Positions 1 through 6,863 of a DNA stretch of 9,649 nt are shown here, piece by piece. Every line of letters begins with the position of its first letter. Positions within the stretch are counted from its first letter, which is position 1. The DNA lies in the NCBI GenBank assembly GCA_002478745.1, contig DLQI01000089.1:1-9649 (forward strand). The letters are read 5' to 3'. The notes under the pieces were generated by a model. That model ran no database searches, was not told where the DNA came from, and saw nothing but the letters and a program-made list of their open reading frames with translations. The DNA comes from Rhodobacteraceae bacterium UBA7436. GTDB lineage: Bacteria; Pseudomonadota; Alphaproteobacteria; Rhodobacterales; Rhodobacteraceae. Position numbers and translations under genes: made by a program.

Positions 1-1212
1 CAATCGCGTGACAGTCAGCCCCTGCACGATGATTGAGAAGACAACGACAACGTAGGTCGCGGTCAGGATCAATGGCTTCCATTCCCCATCCGGCAAGGAC
101 AAGGCAAGCGCGACAGAGATACCACCCTTTAGTCCGCCCCATGTCATTATTGGGATCACACCCGCGCTAAAGTTACGGAAGGGCTTCAGCATCATAACCG
201 GCACAGCCACCGCCACGAAACGCCCCAGCAATGCCAATGCGATCGCCAACGTGCCTGAAACAAGCAAATCAAATTCGAACGCCACCGCGAAGACCTCAAA
301 GCCGATCATCAAGAACAGAACCGCATTCAGGATTTCATCTATCAACTTCCAAAACGCATCCACATATTTGCGCGTTTCCTCTGACATGCCGTGGCGTGCT
401 CCAATGTCACCAATCAACAACCCAGCGCACACCGCCATGATAGGGGCAGACACATGCAACCACACCGCCAACTCATACCCACCAAAGGCAAGGCCGAGGG
501 TAATCAGAACCTCCAGCGAATAGTCGTCAATCAAACGCATTACGCGGAATGTCAGCCATCCCAAAGTAAGGCCCAGCGCGGCACCACCAAGGGCTTCTTG
601 CAAGAACAACATGACCGCTGGCCACAGGCCCGTTGCGTGATGGTCCCCACTTGGGAATGCCAGCCCAACAAGAACCAGAAACACCACATAGCCAACACCG
701 TCATTAAACAGACTTTCACCCGCAATTTTGGTTTCCAATGATTTCTGCAAATCCGCTTCGCGCAGCACACCCAGAACGGCAACAGGATCGGTCGGCGAAA
801 TCAACGCACCAAAAACCAGCGCAATCATGATCGGCATACCGGTGAGCCAGTGAAACCCAAAACCAACGATAGTCGTCGAAAGGCCCACGCCAATGGTCGC
901 CATCAACAAGATGACCAGCCATGCCTTGCGCAAATCAGATAATTTCACATGAAGTGCACCGGCAAATAGCAACAGCCCCAACATGCCCTCAAGCAACGCC
1001 TCGGAAAACTCAAGCTCCAGCACTTGTGCGCGAATTTGCTCCTCTACCGTCAGGCCGGGGAATAGCGCGTCCGTCACAATCACAACAAAGGATGCGATCA
1101 GCGCAACAACCAAAATACCGATCGATGAAGGCAGCTTCAGAAACAGGTAGTTGATGGCCCCAAAGGCACCCGCAAGGACGATCAATAGCGAAGCAATCTG
1201 AAGTAATGTCAT
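1..1212 (-). CDS. CPA1-family Na+/H+ (cation:proton) antiporter, 3' end cut by the window edge
   Basis: An integral inner-membrane antiporter expected to exchange Na+ (or K+) for protons in pH and salt homeostasis. The minus strand is open from an ATG at 1212 through base 1, giving 404 residues with no stop, so the C-terminus lies outside the window. The protein is a chain of hydrophobic helices. It carries the CPA1/NhaP hallmarks: SPTDPVAVLGVL (S139-T141-D142 region) in the ion-binding helix, then GESLFNDGVGYVVF with the N170-D171 pair, then a late TWGGLKGGIS motif near W358. The N170-D171 pair is the NhaP/NHE1-type ion-binding signature. An upstream GGGAA precedes the ATG by about 4 bases. 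It lies 83 bases downstream of the TetR gene on the same strand, so read-through is possible, but no functional link is visible. The family is confident; the transported ion is inferred. Confidence 0.93.
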   Translation of the reverse strand, partial: MTLLQIASLLIVLAGAFGAINYLFLKLPSSIGILVVALIASFVVIVTDALFPGLTVEEQIRAQVLELEFSEALLEGMLGLLLFAGALHVKLSDLRKAWLVILLMATIGVGLSTTIVGFGFHWLTGMPIMIALVFGALISPTDPVAVLGVLREADLQKSLETKIAGESLFNDGVGYVVFLVLVGLAFPSGDHHATGLWPAVMLFLQEALGGAALGLTLGWLTFRVMRLIDDYSLEVLITLGLAFGGYELAVWLHVSAPIMAVCAGLLIGDIGARHGMSEETRKYVDAFWKLIDEILNAVLFLMIGFEVFAVAFEFDLLVSGTLAIALALLGRFVAVAVPVMMLKPFRNFSAGVIPIMTWGGLKGGISVALALSLPDGEWKPLILTATYVVVVFSIIVQGLTVTRL

Positions 1213-1295
1213 AACGTTCCCGTCTGTTTTTTTACACGGGTATCATCATTCCACGCACACTACCAACTTCAGATAGTGAATACCGGAAATGCGCA

Positions 1296-1907
1296 TCACT
1301 GGTGACGGGCCATAAATTTATCCACGTCCGTCGGATCTGGTGCGGTCCCAGCAAACAGTTCGACGTAATGCTGCACACGCTCCAAACGCTCTTGCTGGTT
1401 TTCACTTACCTGCATCGAGATATAGCCGATCTGCGTATAAATTACAGTGAGACTACGCACCTCTGCCTGCTCATACGTGAACCCATGCCGCGCAAACATC
1501 TCAGCCACCGCTTTGATGCGACGCGTATCGGCCAGCGTCACACGCTGTTGTAAATCCACATCCACCCGCGCCCAATTACGAATCGCAAGATCAAGGCGCG
1601 CATCAAATAGCGTTGAATCCAACCAGCAATCCATAAGATTAAACAGCCCCTCAGATATGCTAGACGCATCCGCAGCGCAGCGATCCACAAGGTTGCCAGT
1701 GTTTTTGCTTTCCCATCGGCGTACCATCGAAGCGTGCAGCTCTGAAATATCCTCAAAGAACCAATAAAACCCTGTGCGCGTTAGGTTTAGGCGTTTGGCC
1801 AAGGGCATGATTTTGACCGCGTCGATCCCCTCAGAAATGAGCAGTTCATATGCGGCATTGCGCCAGATCTCTTTGGATCCGCGTTGGCGTGTTGGGGTAT
1901 CTGTCAT
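1296..1907 (-). CDS. TetR/AcrR-family transcriptional regulator
   Basis: A 203-residue protein, the usual length for TetR repressors. Residues 11-51 form the N-terminal three-helix DNA-binding domain, with a helix-turn-helix at about 31-50 (LAKRLNLTRTGFYWFF), including the family's Gly-x-x-Tyr/Trp-x-Phe-like end of the recognition helix. The rest is helical and would be the ligand-binding and dimerisation domain; the ligand cannot be read from sequence. It is divergent from the flavin oxidoreductase at 2008, the classic arrangement of a local repressor and its target. A perfect inverted repeat at 1926-1941 in the shared spacer is the likely operator. The ATG at 1907 has only a weak AGAG upstream, and the predicted promoter would start transcription at about this base, so a leaderless mRNA is possible. 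No strong terminator is visible after the TGA, only a weak hairpin at 1258-1278. Confidence 0.9.
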   Translation of the reverse strand: MTDTPTRQRGSKEIWRNAAYELLISEGIDAVKIMPLAKRLNLTRTGFYWFFEDISELHASMVRRWESKNTGNLVDRCAADASSISEGLFNLMDCWLDSTLFDARLDLAIRNWARVDVDLQQRVTLADTRRIKAVAEMFARHGFTYEQAEVRSLTVIYTQIGYISMQVSENQQERLERVQHYVELFAGTAPDPTDVDKFMARHQ

Positions 1908-1913
1908 AGCTCT

Positions 1914-1941
1914 ATCATAGTTTTATTGACACAAGTGTCAA
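1914..1941 (-). promoter_or_regulatory. Predicted promoter of the TetR gene
   Basis: On the minus strand TTGACA (1941-1936) is followed after 16 bases by TATGAT (1919-1914), a good sigma-70-type pair. The start point would fall at about 1908-1906, on or next to the ATG at 1907. That implies little or no 5' leader, which agrees with the poor Shine-Dalgarno match. On the plus strand the matching TTGACA has no good -10 at normal spacing. The oxidoreductase may instead use the -10-like TATAAC at 1984-1989, which has no clear -35. Confidence 0.5.
1926..1941. promoter_or_regulatory. Probable TetR operator (perfect inverted repeat)
   Basis: TTGACACAAGTGTCAA consists of two 7-base arms that are exact reverse complements around a 2-base centre. 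It sits in the 100-base spacer between the divergent TetR gene and the flavin oxidoreductase gene. Size, symmetry and place fit a TetR-family operator. It contains a consensus -35 hexamer (TTGACA) on both strands, so a bound repressor would block the repressor's own promoter. Binding is inferred. Confidence 0.7.
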
Positions 1942-2007
1942 CTTTGCGGCAGGCTCCGAAAAACCACGCCCAAATGGGCACACTATAACTCTAGCGAAAG
2001 ATGCCAG

Positions 2008-4053
2008 ATGTCCAAAGATCCGTTGCTCCAGCCTTACCAGCTTAAACACCTGACCCTTAAAAATCGGATCATGACGACAAGTCACGAACCTGCCTATCCT
2101 GAAGATGGTATGCCCAAAGACCGCTACCGCGCCTATCACGCAGAGCGCGCAAAGGCGGGTGTCGCCCTGACCATGACGGCAGGGTCCGCTGCTGTGTCCA
2201 AAGACAGCCCGCCTGTGTTTAATAATATCCTTGCCTATAAGGATGAGGTGGTGCCGTGGATCCAAAACCTAACCGATGGCGTTCATGAGCATGGCTGCGC
2301 GGTTATGATCCAGCTGACCCACCTTGGGCGCCGTACCAATTGGAACAAAGGCGATTGGTTGCCAAGTGTCTCCTCATCCAAACACCGCGAACCTGCGCAC
2401 CGTGGTTTTCCCAAGCTGATTGAAGACTGGGATATTGAGCGCATTATCAATGACTTTGCCGATGCTGCCGAACGCATGCAGGCGGGGGGCATGGATGGAA
2501 TTGAATTGCAGGTCTATGGTCACTTACTCGATCAATTCTGGTCGCCCTTGACCAATGATCTGGTTGGTCCCTACGGCGCAGACACCCTTGAGAACCGCAT
2601 GCGTTTCCCGATGGACGTGCTGGACGCCGTGCGCAAACGCGTAGGCGAAGAATTCATCGTTGGTTTCCGTTACACTGCTGATGAGGCACAAAAGGGCGGG
2701 ATCACGGCTGAGGACGGTTTGTTGATTTCGCAGAAACTGGCCGAGACAGGCAAGCTCGACTTCCTGAACGTGGTGAAGGGCCGTATTCACACCGACCCTG
2801 CCATGACCGATCTGATCCCGATCCAAGGCATGGCAAACGCACCGCATTTGGATTTCGCAGGCGAAGTGAAGAAGCTGACAGGCATGCCAACATTCCACGC
2901 CGCTAAAATCCCGGATGTGGCCACGGCCCGTCACGCGATTGATTCTGGCTTGTTGGATATGGTCGGCATGACCCGTGCCCACATGGCTGATCCACATATC
3001 GTGCAAAAGATCATTGAGGGACGCGAGGACGACATCCGCCCCTGCGTTGGCGCGACGTATTGCCTTGATCGCATTTATCAAGCGGGTGATGCGCTGTGCA
3101 TTCACAACGCGGCAACTGGGCGCGAGCTGACAATGCCGCACACCATTCCTGTGGCCAAGGACAAGCGCAAGGTCGTCGTCATCGGTGCAGGCCCTGCGGG
3201 TCTTGAGGCGGCACGTGTTGCTGCAGAACGTGGTCACAACGTGACTGTGTTTGAGGCCCAGCCGGACCCAGGTGGGCAGGTGCGCCTTGCCTCTCTTAGC
3301 CCACGCCGCCGCGAGATGATTTCGATCATCGACTGGCGCATGTCGCAATGTGCGGCGCGTGATGTGGTGTTCCACTTTAACACGTGGGCAGAGGCAGCAG
3401 ATGTGACCGCACTGAACCCTGATGTGGTGATTGTAGCGACAGGCGGTATGCCGAACACGGAATTATACGAGTCCGGTCAAGAAGTTCAAAACGTTGTGAC
3501 ATCATGGGACATCATCGCAGGTGACGTGAAGCCGGCCCAAAACGTTTTGATCTATGACGAAAGTGGTGATCATCCTGCATTACAAGCCGCCGAAATTGCC
3601 GCCAACTCAGGTTCCACCGTTGAAATCATGACACCTGACCGCACATTCGCCCCTGATATCATGGCCATGAACTTGGTCCCATACATGCGTTCGCTTCAGG
3701 ACAAAGACGTTACTTTTACCGTGACGCGCCGTCTCTTGGACGTGGCCCGTTCGGGAAACAAGCTGACGGCGACGATTGGCACGGACTATTCAGATCACAG
3801 TGACGAACGTGAATACGATCAGGTTGTGGTGAATTACGGGACTTTGCCACTAGACGAGTTGTATTTCGATCTCAAACCTCTCAGCTCCAATGAAGGTGCG
3901 GTGGATCAGGACGCTTTGATCGCAGGCGAAGTTCAAACCATTAAACGCAATGACACAGGCGCATTCCAGCTGTTCCGCATCGGGGACGCGGTGTCTGCAC
4001 GCAATACGCACGCAGCAATCTATGACGCTTTGCGCCTCGTCAAGGACCTATAG
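2008..4053 (+). CDS. TMADH/2,4-dienoyl-CoA reductase-like flavin oxidoreductase (DgcA-type N-demethylase candidate)
   Basis: A 681-residue, two-module flavoprotein. Residues 1-340 form an Old Yellow Enzyme-type FMN TIM barrel (MIQLTHLGRR, YGHLLDQFWSP, then YG...ENRMRFP). Residues 346-364 form the Fe-S linker. From about 388 there is an FAD/NAD(P)-type Rossmann domain with the GAGPAG loop at 393-398 and PGGQVRLAS after it. Length and order match trimethylamine dehydrogenase, dienoyl-CoA reductase FadH and dimethylglycine demethylase DgcA. The linker has C346, C352 and C364, but Ala349 stands where TMADH has its second cluster cysteine. The barrel motif is Y170-G-H172, where OYE relatives usually have H-G-Y. 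These traits suggest a DgcA/N-methylproline demethylase-like branch that would oxidise an N-methylated amine; the substrate is inferred. Only a weak GAAAG precedes the ATG. It is probably controlled by the divergent TetR protein. A hairpin follows 30 bases after the stop. Confidence 0.9.
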   Translation: MSKDPLLQPYQLKHLTLKNRIMTTSHEPAYPEDGMPKDRYRAYHAERAKAGVALTMTAGSAAVSKDSPPVFNNILAYKDEVVPWIQNLTDGVHEHGCAVMIQLTHLGRRTNWNKGDWLPSVSSSKHREPAHRGFPKLIEDWDIERIINDFADAAERMQAGGMDGIELQVYGHLLDQFWSPLTNDLVGPYGADTLENRMRFPMDVLDAVRKRVGEEFIVGFRYTADEAQKGGITAEDGLLISQKLAETGKLDFLNVVKGRIHTDPAMTDLIPIQGMANAPHLDFAGEVKKLTGMPTFHAAKIPDVATARHAIDSGLLDMVGMTRAHMADPHIVQKIIEGREDDIRPCVGATYCLDRIYQAGDALCIHNAATGRELTMPHTIPVAKDKRKVVVIGAGPAGLEAARVAAERGHNVTVFEAQPDPGGQVRLASLSPRRREMISIIDWRMSQCAARDVVFHFNTWAEAADVTALNPDVVIVATGGMPNTELYESGQEVQNVVTSWDIIAGDVKPAQNVLIYDESGDHPALQAAEIAANSGSTVEIMTPDRTFAPDIMAMNLVPYMRSLQDKDVTFTVTRRLLDVARSGNKLTATIGTDYSDHSDEREYDQVVVNYGTLPLDELYFDLKPLSSNEGAVDQDALIAGEVQTIKRNDTGAFQLFRIGDAVSARNTHAAIYDALRLVKDL

Positions 4054-4083
4054 GCCGATTACGCGCCTGACCAATAGTCTAAA

Positions 4084-4110
4084 ATCGCGGTGTGTTTGGC
4101 GCACCGCGAT
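4084..4110 (+). terminator. Hairpin after the flavin oxidoreductase gene, probable terminator
   Basis: ATCGCGGTGTG pairs with CGCACCGCGAT over 11 base pairs (one U-G wobble on the plus-strand RNA) around the loop TTTGG. It begins 30 bases after the oxidoreductase stop. The following ACCTTT is a poor U-tract, so it may end transcription weakly, protect the 3' end, or act in the cydA leader. Confidence 0.5.
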
Positions 4111-4122
4111 ACCTTTGCGCGT

Positions 4123-4135
4123 ATTGTCGCACAAT
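4123..4135. promoter_or_regulatory. Small inverted repeat upstream of cydA, possible operator
   Basis: ATTGTCGCACAAT has 5-base arms that are exact reverse complements around CGC. It lies 69 bases before the cydA ATG and upstream of a -10-like TATTAT at 4174-4179, for which I see no good -35. It does not match the FNR/FnrL pattern (TTGAT-N4-ATCAA). The regulator, if any, is unknown. Confidence 0.3.
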
Positions 4136-4203
4136 CCTGTATGGCGTGGTCGAACTCCCTATATCGCGAGTAGTATTATGGCGAACATAATGGAGCTTGG
4201 CCG

Positions 4204-5592
4204 ATGGATACCCTTCTCTTATCGCGCATCCAGTTTGGTGCGAATATCTCTTTCCATATTTTATTCCCAACGATCACAATCGCCTTAGGCTGGATGCTCT
4301 TATTTTTTAAGCTTCGGTTCAACGCAACGGGTGATCGCAAATGGATGGACGCCTACATGTTCTGGGTCAAAGTTTTTGCACTGTCCTTTGCCATGGGCGT
4401 GGTGTCTGGGATCACGATGTCCTTTCAGTTTGGCACCAACTGGCCAGGTTTCATGGAAACGGTCGGCAACGTCGCGGGGCCATTGCTGGCGTATGAGGTT
4501 ATGACAGCCTTCTTCCTCGAGGCCGTATTTCTGGGCATCATGCTGTTTGGTGCCTCGCGCGTGAAACCGTGGGTTCATACACTCGCAACCTTCTTGGTCG
4601 CCTTTGGCACAACTATGTCGACGTTCTGGATTATTGTTTTGAACTCTTGGATGCACACACCTCAGGGGTATGAGCTGCGCGAAGGTGTTGTTTTTGCGAC
4701 CAACTGGTTCGACATCATCTTTAACCCGTCCATGCCCTACCGCTTTGTGCATATGTTGCTAGCCTCTGGTCTTACAGTCGCCTTCTTAATCGCAGGTATC
4801 TCTGCATTGCGCATGCTTTGGGGTGACAAAGGCGATGACGTGAAATCCGCGCTCAGAGTTGGCATCATCGCGGCGGCTGCTTTGATCCCAATCCAAATCT
4901 TGGCTGGTGACATGCACGGCCTCAACACGCTTGAACATCAGCCTGCTAAAGTCGCCGCGATGGAAGGGAACTGGGAAACCGGTCCAAATACACCGCTGGT
5001 TCTGTTCGCAATTCCAGATCAAGCCGCACGCGAGAACAGGTTTGAGATCGGCATTCCAAACGGGGCGTCATTGATCCTTAAACACAAAGCCAGTGGCGTT
5101 GTGCCTGGCCTTAACGACTTCACAGCGCAAGACGGCACAGTCATGCATCCCCGTGTTGCGCCTGTGTTTTTCAGCTTCCGCATCATGATCGGTACCGGCG
5201 TGGCCATGTTGCTACTGTCTTGGACGGGACTTCTGCTGTTGCGCAAATACGGTGCTGGGCACATGCCACGCCTGCCCCTCTACGCGTTCTGCGCCATGAG
5301 TTTCAGTGGCTGGATCGCGACTTTGGCAGGCTGGTACACAACTGAAATCGGTCGCCAACCTTGGCTGGTACAGGGCGTCTTGATGACAAAGGACGCTGTC
5401 AGCGATGTTTCTGCAGGAATGGTTCTGGGCACCTTGATTGGTTACCTTGTGATCTACGCGACGCTAATCTTCGCATACATCGGTGTAATCACCTATCTGG
5501 CCCGCAAAGCCACCAAAGGTGAAAGCACGCCAAACCGTGGCTATCCCCGCGGCGGCGAAGCCAACGTAACAGCCCTACAGCCGGGAGAATAA
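4204..5592 (+). CDS. cydA: Cytochrome bd-type ubiquinol oxidase subunit I (short Q-loop)
   Basis: The haem-carrying subunit of a bd-type terminal oxidase in the inner membrane, which oxidises quinol and reduces O2 to water with high affinity or cyanide insensitivity. It has 462 residues, shorter than the roughly 520 of E. coli CydA because the quinol loop is short, as in CIO-type enzymes. Visible key residues, by alignment with E. coli: H18 (high-spin haem ligand), H183 and M328 (haem b558 ligands), E98 and E106 in the YEVMTAFFLEAVF helix (proton path), K249 and E254 in HQPAKVAAMEGNWET (quinol site), and a GRQPW motif near the C-terminus. The ATG at 4204 is set by GGAG at 4192-4195 and by the canonical N-terminus LLSRIQFGANISFHILFP. 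It is followed by cydB with two bases between. No assembly genes (cydDC) are in the window. Confidence 0.97.
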   Translation: MDTLLLSRIQFGANISFHILFPTITIALGWMLLFFKLRFNATGDRKWMDAYMFWVKVFALSFAMGVVSGITMSFQFGTNWPGFMETVGNVAGPLLAYEVMTAFFLEAVFLGIMLFGASRVKPWVHTLATFLVAFGTTMSTFWIIVLNSWMHTPQGYELREGVVFATNWFDIIFNPSMPYRFVHMLLASGLTVAFLIAGISALRMLWGDKGDDVKSALRVGIIAAAALIPIQILAGDMHGLNTLEHQPAKVAAMEGNWETGPNTPLVLFAIPDQAARENRFEIGIPNGASLILKHKASGVVPGLNDFTAQDGTVMHPRVAPVFFSFRIMIGTGVAMLLLSWTGLLLLRKYGAGHMPRLPLYAFCAMSFSGWIATLAGWYTTEIGRQPWLVQGVLMTKDAVSDVSAGMVLGTLIGYLVIYATLIFAYIGVITYLARKATKGESTPNRGYPRGGEANVTALQPGE

Positions 5593-5594
5593 CA

Positions 5595-6605
5595 ATGGAC
5601 ATGTTTGGAGATCCAGCCATCTGGCTGCCATGGACCTTTGCAGCCCTCATGGGATTATCAATCCTGACTTACGTTGTACTGGATGGTTTTGACCTTGGCG
5701 TGGGATTGTTGATGCCTTTGACAAGGGAAGATGAAAAAGATCGACTTGTCGCCTCCATCGGACCGTTCTGGGACGCCAATGAAACATGGTTGGTTTTGGC
5801 CGTTGGATTGTTGCTGGTGGCCTTCCCACCTGCACATGGGATCATCCTAACCGCGTTATACCTGCCCGTCTTTGTGATGCTGGTGGGATTGATCCTTCGC
5901 GGGGTTTCATTCGAAATGCGGGCCAAAGCGCCCATCACCCAAAAGCGCATGTGGAACAGTGCGTTCTTTGCGGGATCGCTGATGGCATCCTTAAGCCAAG
6001 GGTTCATGCTGGGCATGTATATCATGGGCCTCACATGGACACTGCCCAACATTGCATTCGCAACACTAACCGCCGTGTTCCTAACAGTTGGATACAGCTT
6101 TATTGGGGCAGCGTGGCTGATCTGGAAAACCGAAAACCAACTGCAGCGCAGTGCCATTCGTTGGGCAAAGGGCGGGATTTGGGGCCTAGTTCTAGGGATC
6201 GTTGCAATCTCTGCCGCAACTCCTTTTGTCAGCACACGCATTTTCGACAAATGGTTTAGCTTGCCGGAAATCTTCTACCTTGCGCCATTGCCAATCCTAT
6301 CGGGTGCATTGGTGGCGTTTGTCTGGTGGCAATTAAGCCGCCTGCCACTCCAAAACGATCGCTGGTCGTGGACACCCTTTGCAGCCGCAATCGCTCTGTT
6401 CAGCTTGGCTTATGGCGGAATGGCGTATTCATTCTATCCCTACATCGTGCCCGAAAAGATCACGATCTATGACGCGGCATCAGCGCCCGAAAGCCTGTTC
6501 ATCATCTTGATTGGAACACTCTTCGTGCTGCCTGCCATCTTGGGGTATACGATGCTGTCGTATTATATTTTCCGCGGCAAAGCGACGGCACTGCGCTACG
6601 ATTAA
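5595..6605 (+). CDS. cydB: Cytochrome bd-type ubiquinol oxidase subunit II
   Basis: The second core subunit of the bd-type quinol oxidase; it binds no b558 haem but holds subunit I and lies on the proton or oxygen route. It has 336 residues with about eight predicted membrane helices, the family's usual size. Conserved motifs are LDGFDLGVG (D30, D33) in the first helix and GPFWDANETWL with W59, D60 and E63; D60 corresponds to the functionally important Asp58 of E. coli CydB. The start is unambiguous: GGGAG at the 3' end of cydA lies 8 bases before the ATG, and the two genes are separated by two bases, so they are co-transcribed and probably co-translated. No CydX/YbgT-type small ORF follows. 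The next sequence is a hairpin over the stop codon and a convergent tRNA. Confidence 0.97.
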   Translation: MDMFGDPAIWLPWTFAALMGLSILTYVVLDGFDLGVGLLMPLTREDEKDRLVASIGPFWDANETWLVLAVGLLLVAFPPAHGIILTALYLPVFVMLVGLILRGVSFEMRAKAPITQKRMWNSAFFAGSLMASLSQGFMLGMYIMGLTWTLPNIAFATLTAVFLTVGYSFIGAAWLIWKTENQLQRSAIRWAKGGIWGLVLGIVAISAATPFVSTRIFDKWFSLPEIFYLAPLPILSGALVAFVWWQLSRLPLQNDRWSWTPFAAAIALFSLAYGGMAYSFYPYIVPEKITIYDAASAPESLFIILIGTLFVLPAILGYTMLSYYIFRGKATALRYD

Positions 6606-6619
6606 GCAATGGCTTAATC
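6600..6619. terminator. Stem-loop over the cydB stop codon, weak terminator candidate
   Basis: GATTAAGC and GCTTAATC form a perfect 8-base-pair stem with a 4-base loop (AATG), overlapping the cydB TAA stop. It lies between the convergent cydB and tRNA-Trp genes, so it could mark the end of either transcript. The stem is AT-rich and neither side has a T-run, so termination strength is doubtful. Confidence 0.35.
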
Positions 6620-6650
6620 CCGCGTGGTGATCAAAGTTGGATGGGTAAAG

Positions 6651-6726
6651 TGGCAGGGGCGCACAGACTCGAACTGTGGGCCTACGGTTTTGGAGACCGT
6701 CGCTCTACCAACTGAGCTACGCCCCT
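6651..6726 (-). tRNA. tRNA-Trp (CCA anticodon)
   Basis: A complete cloverleaf of 76 bases. The acceptor arm AGGGGCG pairs with CGCCCCT. The D arm is GCTC...GAGC around AGTTGGTA. The anticodon arm is ACGGT-CTCCAAA-ACCGT with anticodon CCA, which reads the Trp codon UGG. The T arm is CACAG-TTCGAGT-CTGTG. The discriminator is G and the 3' CCA is encoded at 6653-6651. It is convergent with cydB. In many alphaproteobacteria tRNA-Trp precedes secE-nusG (general knowledge); here its downstream neighbour is the convergent cydB instead. Confidence 0.97.
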
Positions 6727-6737
6727 ACACAAGAGAC

Positions 6738-6766
6738 TGATTACGCGGGGGAGACTTCATTGGCAA
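6738..6766 (-). promoter_or_regulatory. Possible promoter of tRNA-Trp
   Basis: On the minus strand TTGCCA (6766-6761) is followed after exactly 17 bases by TAATCA (6743-6738), 11 bases before the mature tRNA. The -35 is good and the -10 poor, which is common for alphaproteobacterial stable-RNA promoters. Position is the main support. Confidence 0.35.
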
Positions 6767-6811
6767 GATACAAAATGCGGCTTTTATTTAAGTTGGATAG
6801 GCAAGCCTGTT

Positions 6812-6829
6812 TCCAAAACTATTTTTGGA
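6812..6829. repeat. Perfect AT-rich stem-loop
   Basis: TCCAAAA and TTTTGGA are exact reverse complements around CTAT. On the minus strand it lies 34 bases after the stop of the gene remnant, so it might be that gene's old 3' hairpin. No clear T-run follows. Confidence 0.35.
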
Positions 6830-6863
6830 TTGCAATGCGAAGCTGCACTTAATCGCTAAACGA

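Noticed and set aside
231..1154. Several plus-strand open frames at the left end
   Set aside because: They lie opposite the continuous CPA1 antiporter frame, which has family motifs throughout; the plus-strand translations are low-complexity shadows.
2524..3375. Long minus-strand open frame of 283 codons inside the flavin oxidoreductase
   Set aside because: It is a shadow of a well-supported gene on the other strand, rich in His, Arg and Cys, with no domain and no ribosome site.
4111..4140. FNR/FnrL box upstream of cydA
   Set aside because: The TTGT-CGC-ACAA repeat has only a 5-base gap between TTG and CAA, while the FNR pattern needs 8; no other match is in the spacer.
5669..6250. Minus-strand open frame of 193 codons inside cydB
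   Set aside because: Fully antisense to a clear membrane-protein gene; the Ser/Pro/Asn-rich translation is typical of the complement of hydrophobic codons.
6651..6726. tRNA-Trp as an attachment site of an integrated element
   Set aside because: No integrase gene and no second copy of the tRNA 3' end were found in the window, and the 3' side abuts an ordinary cydAB operon.
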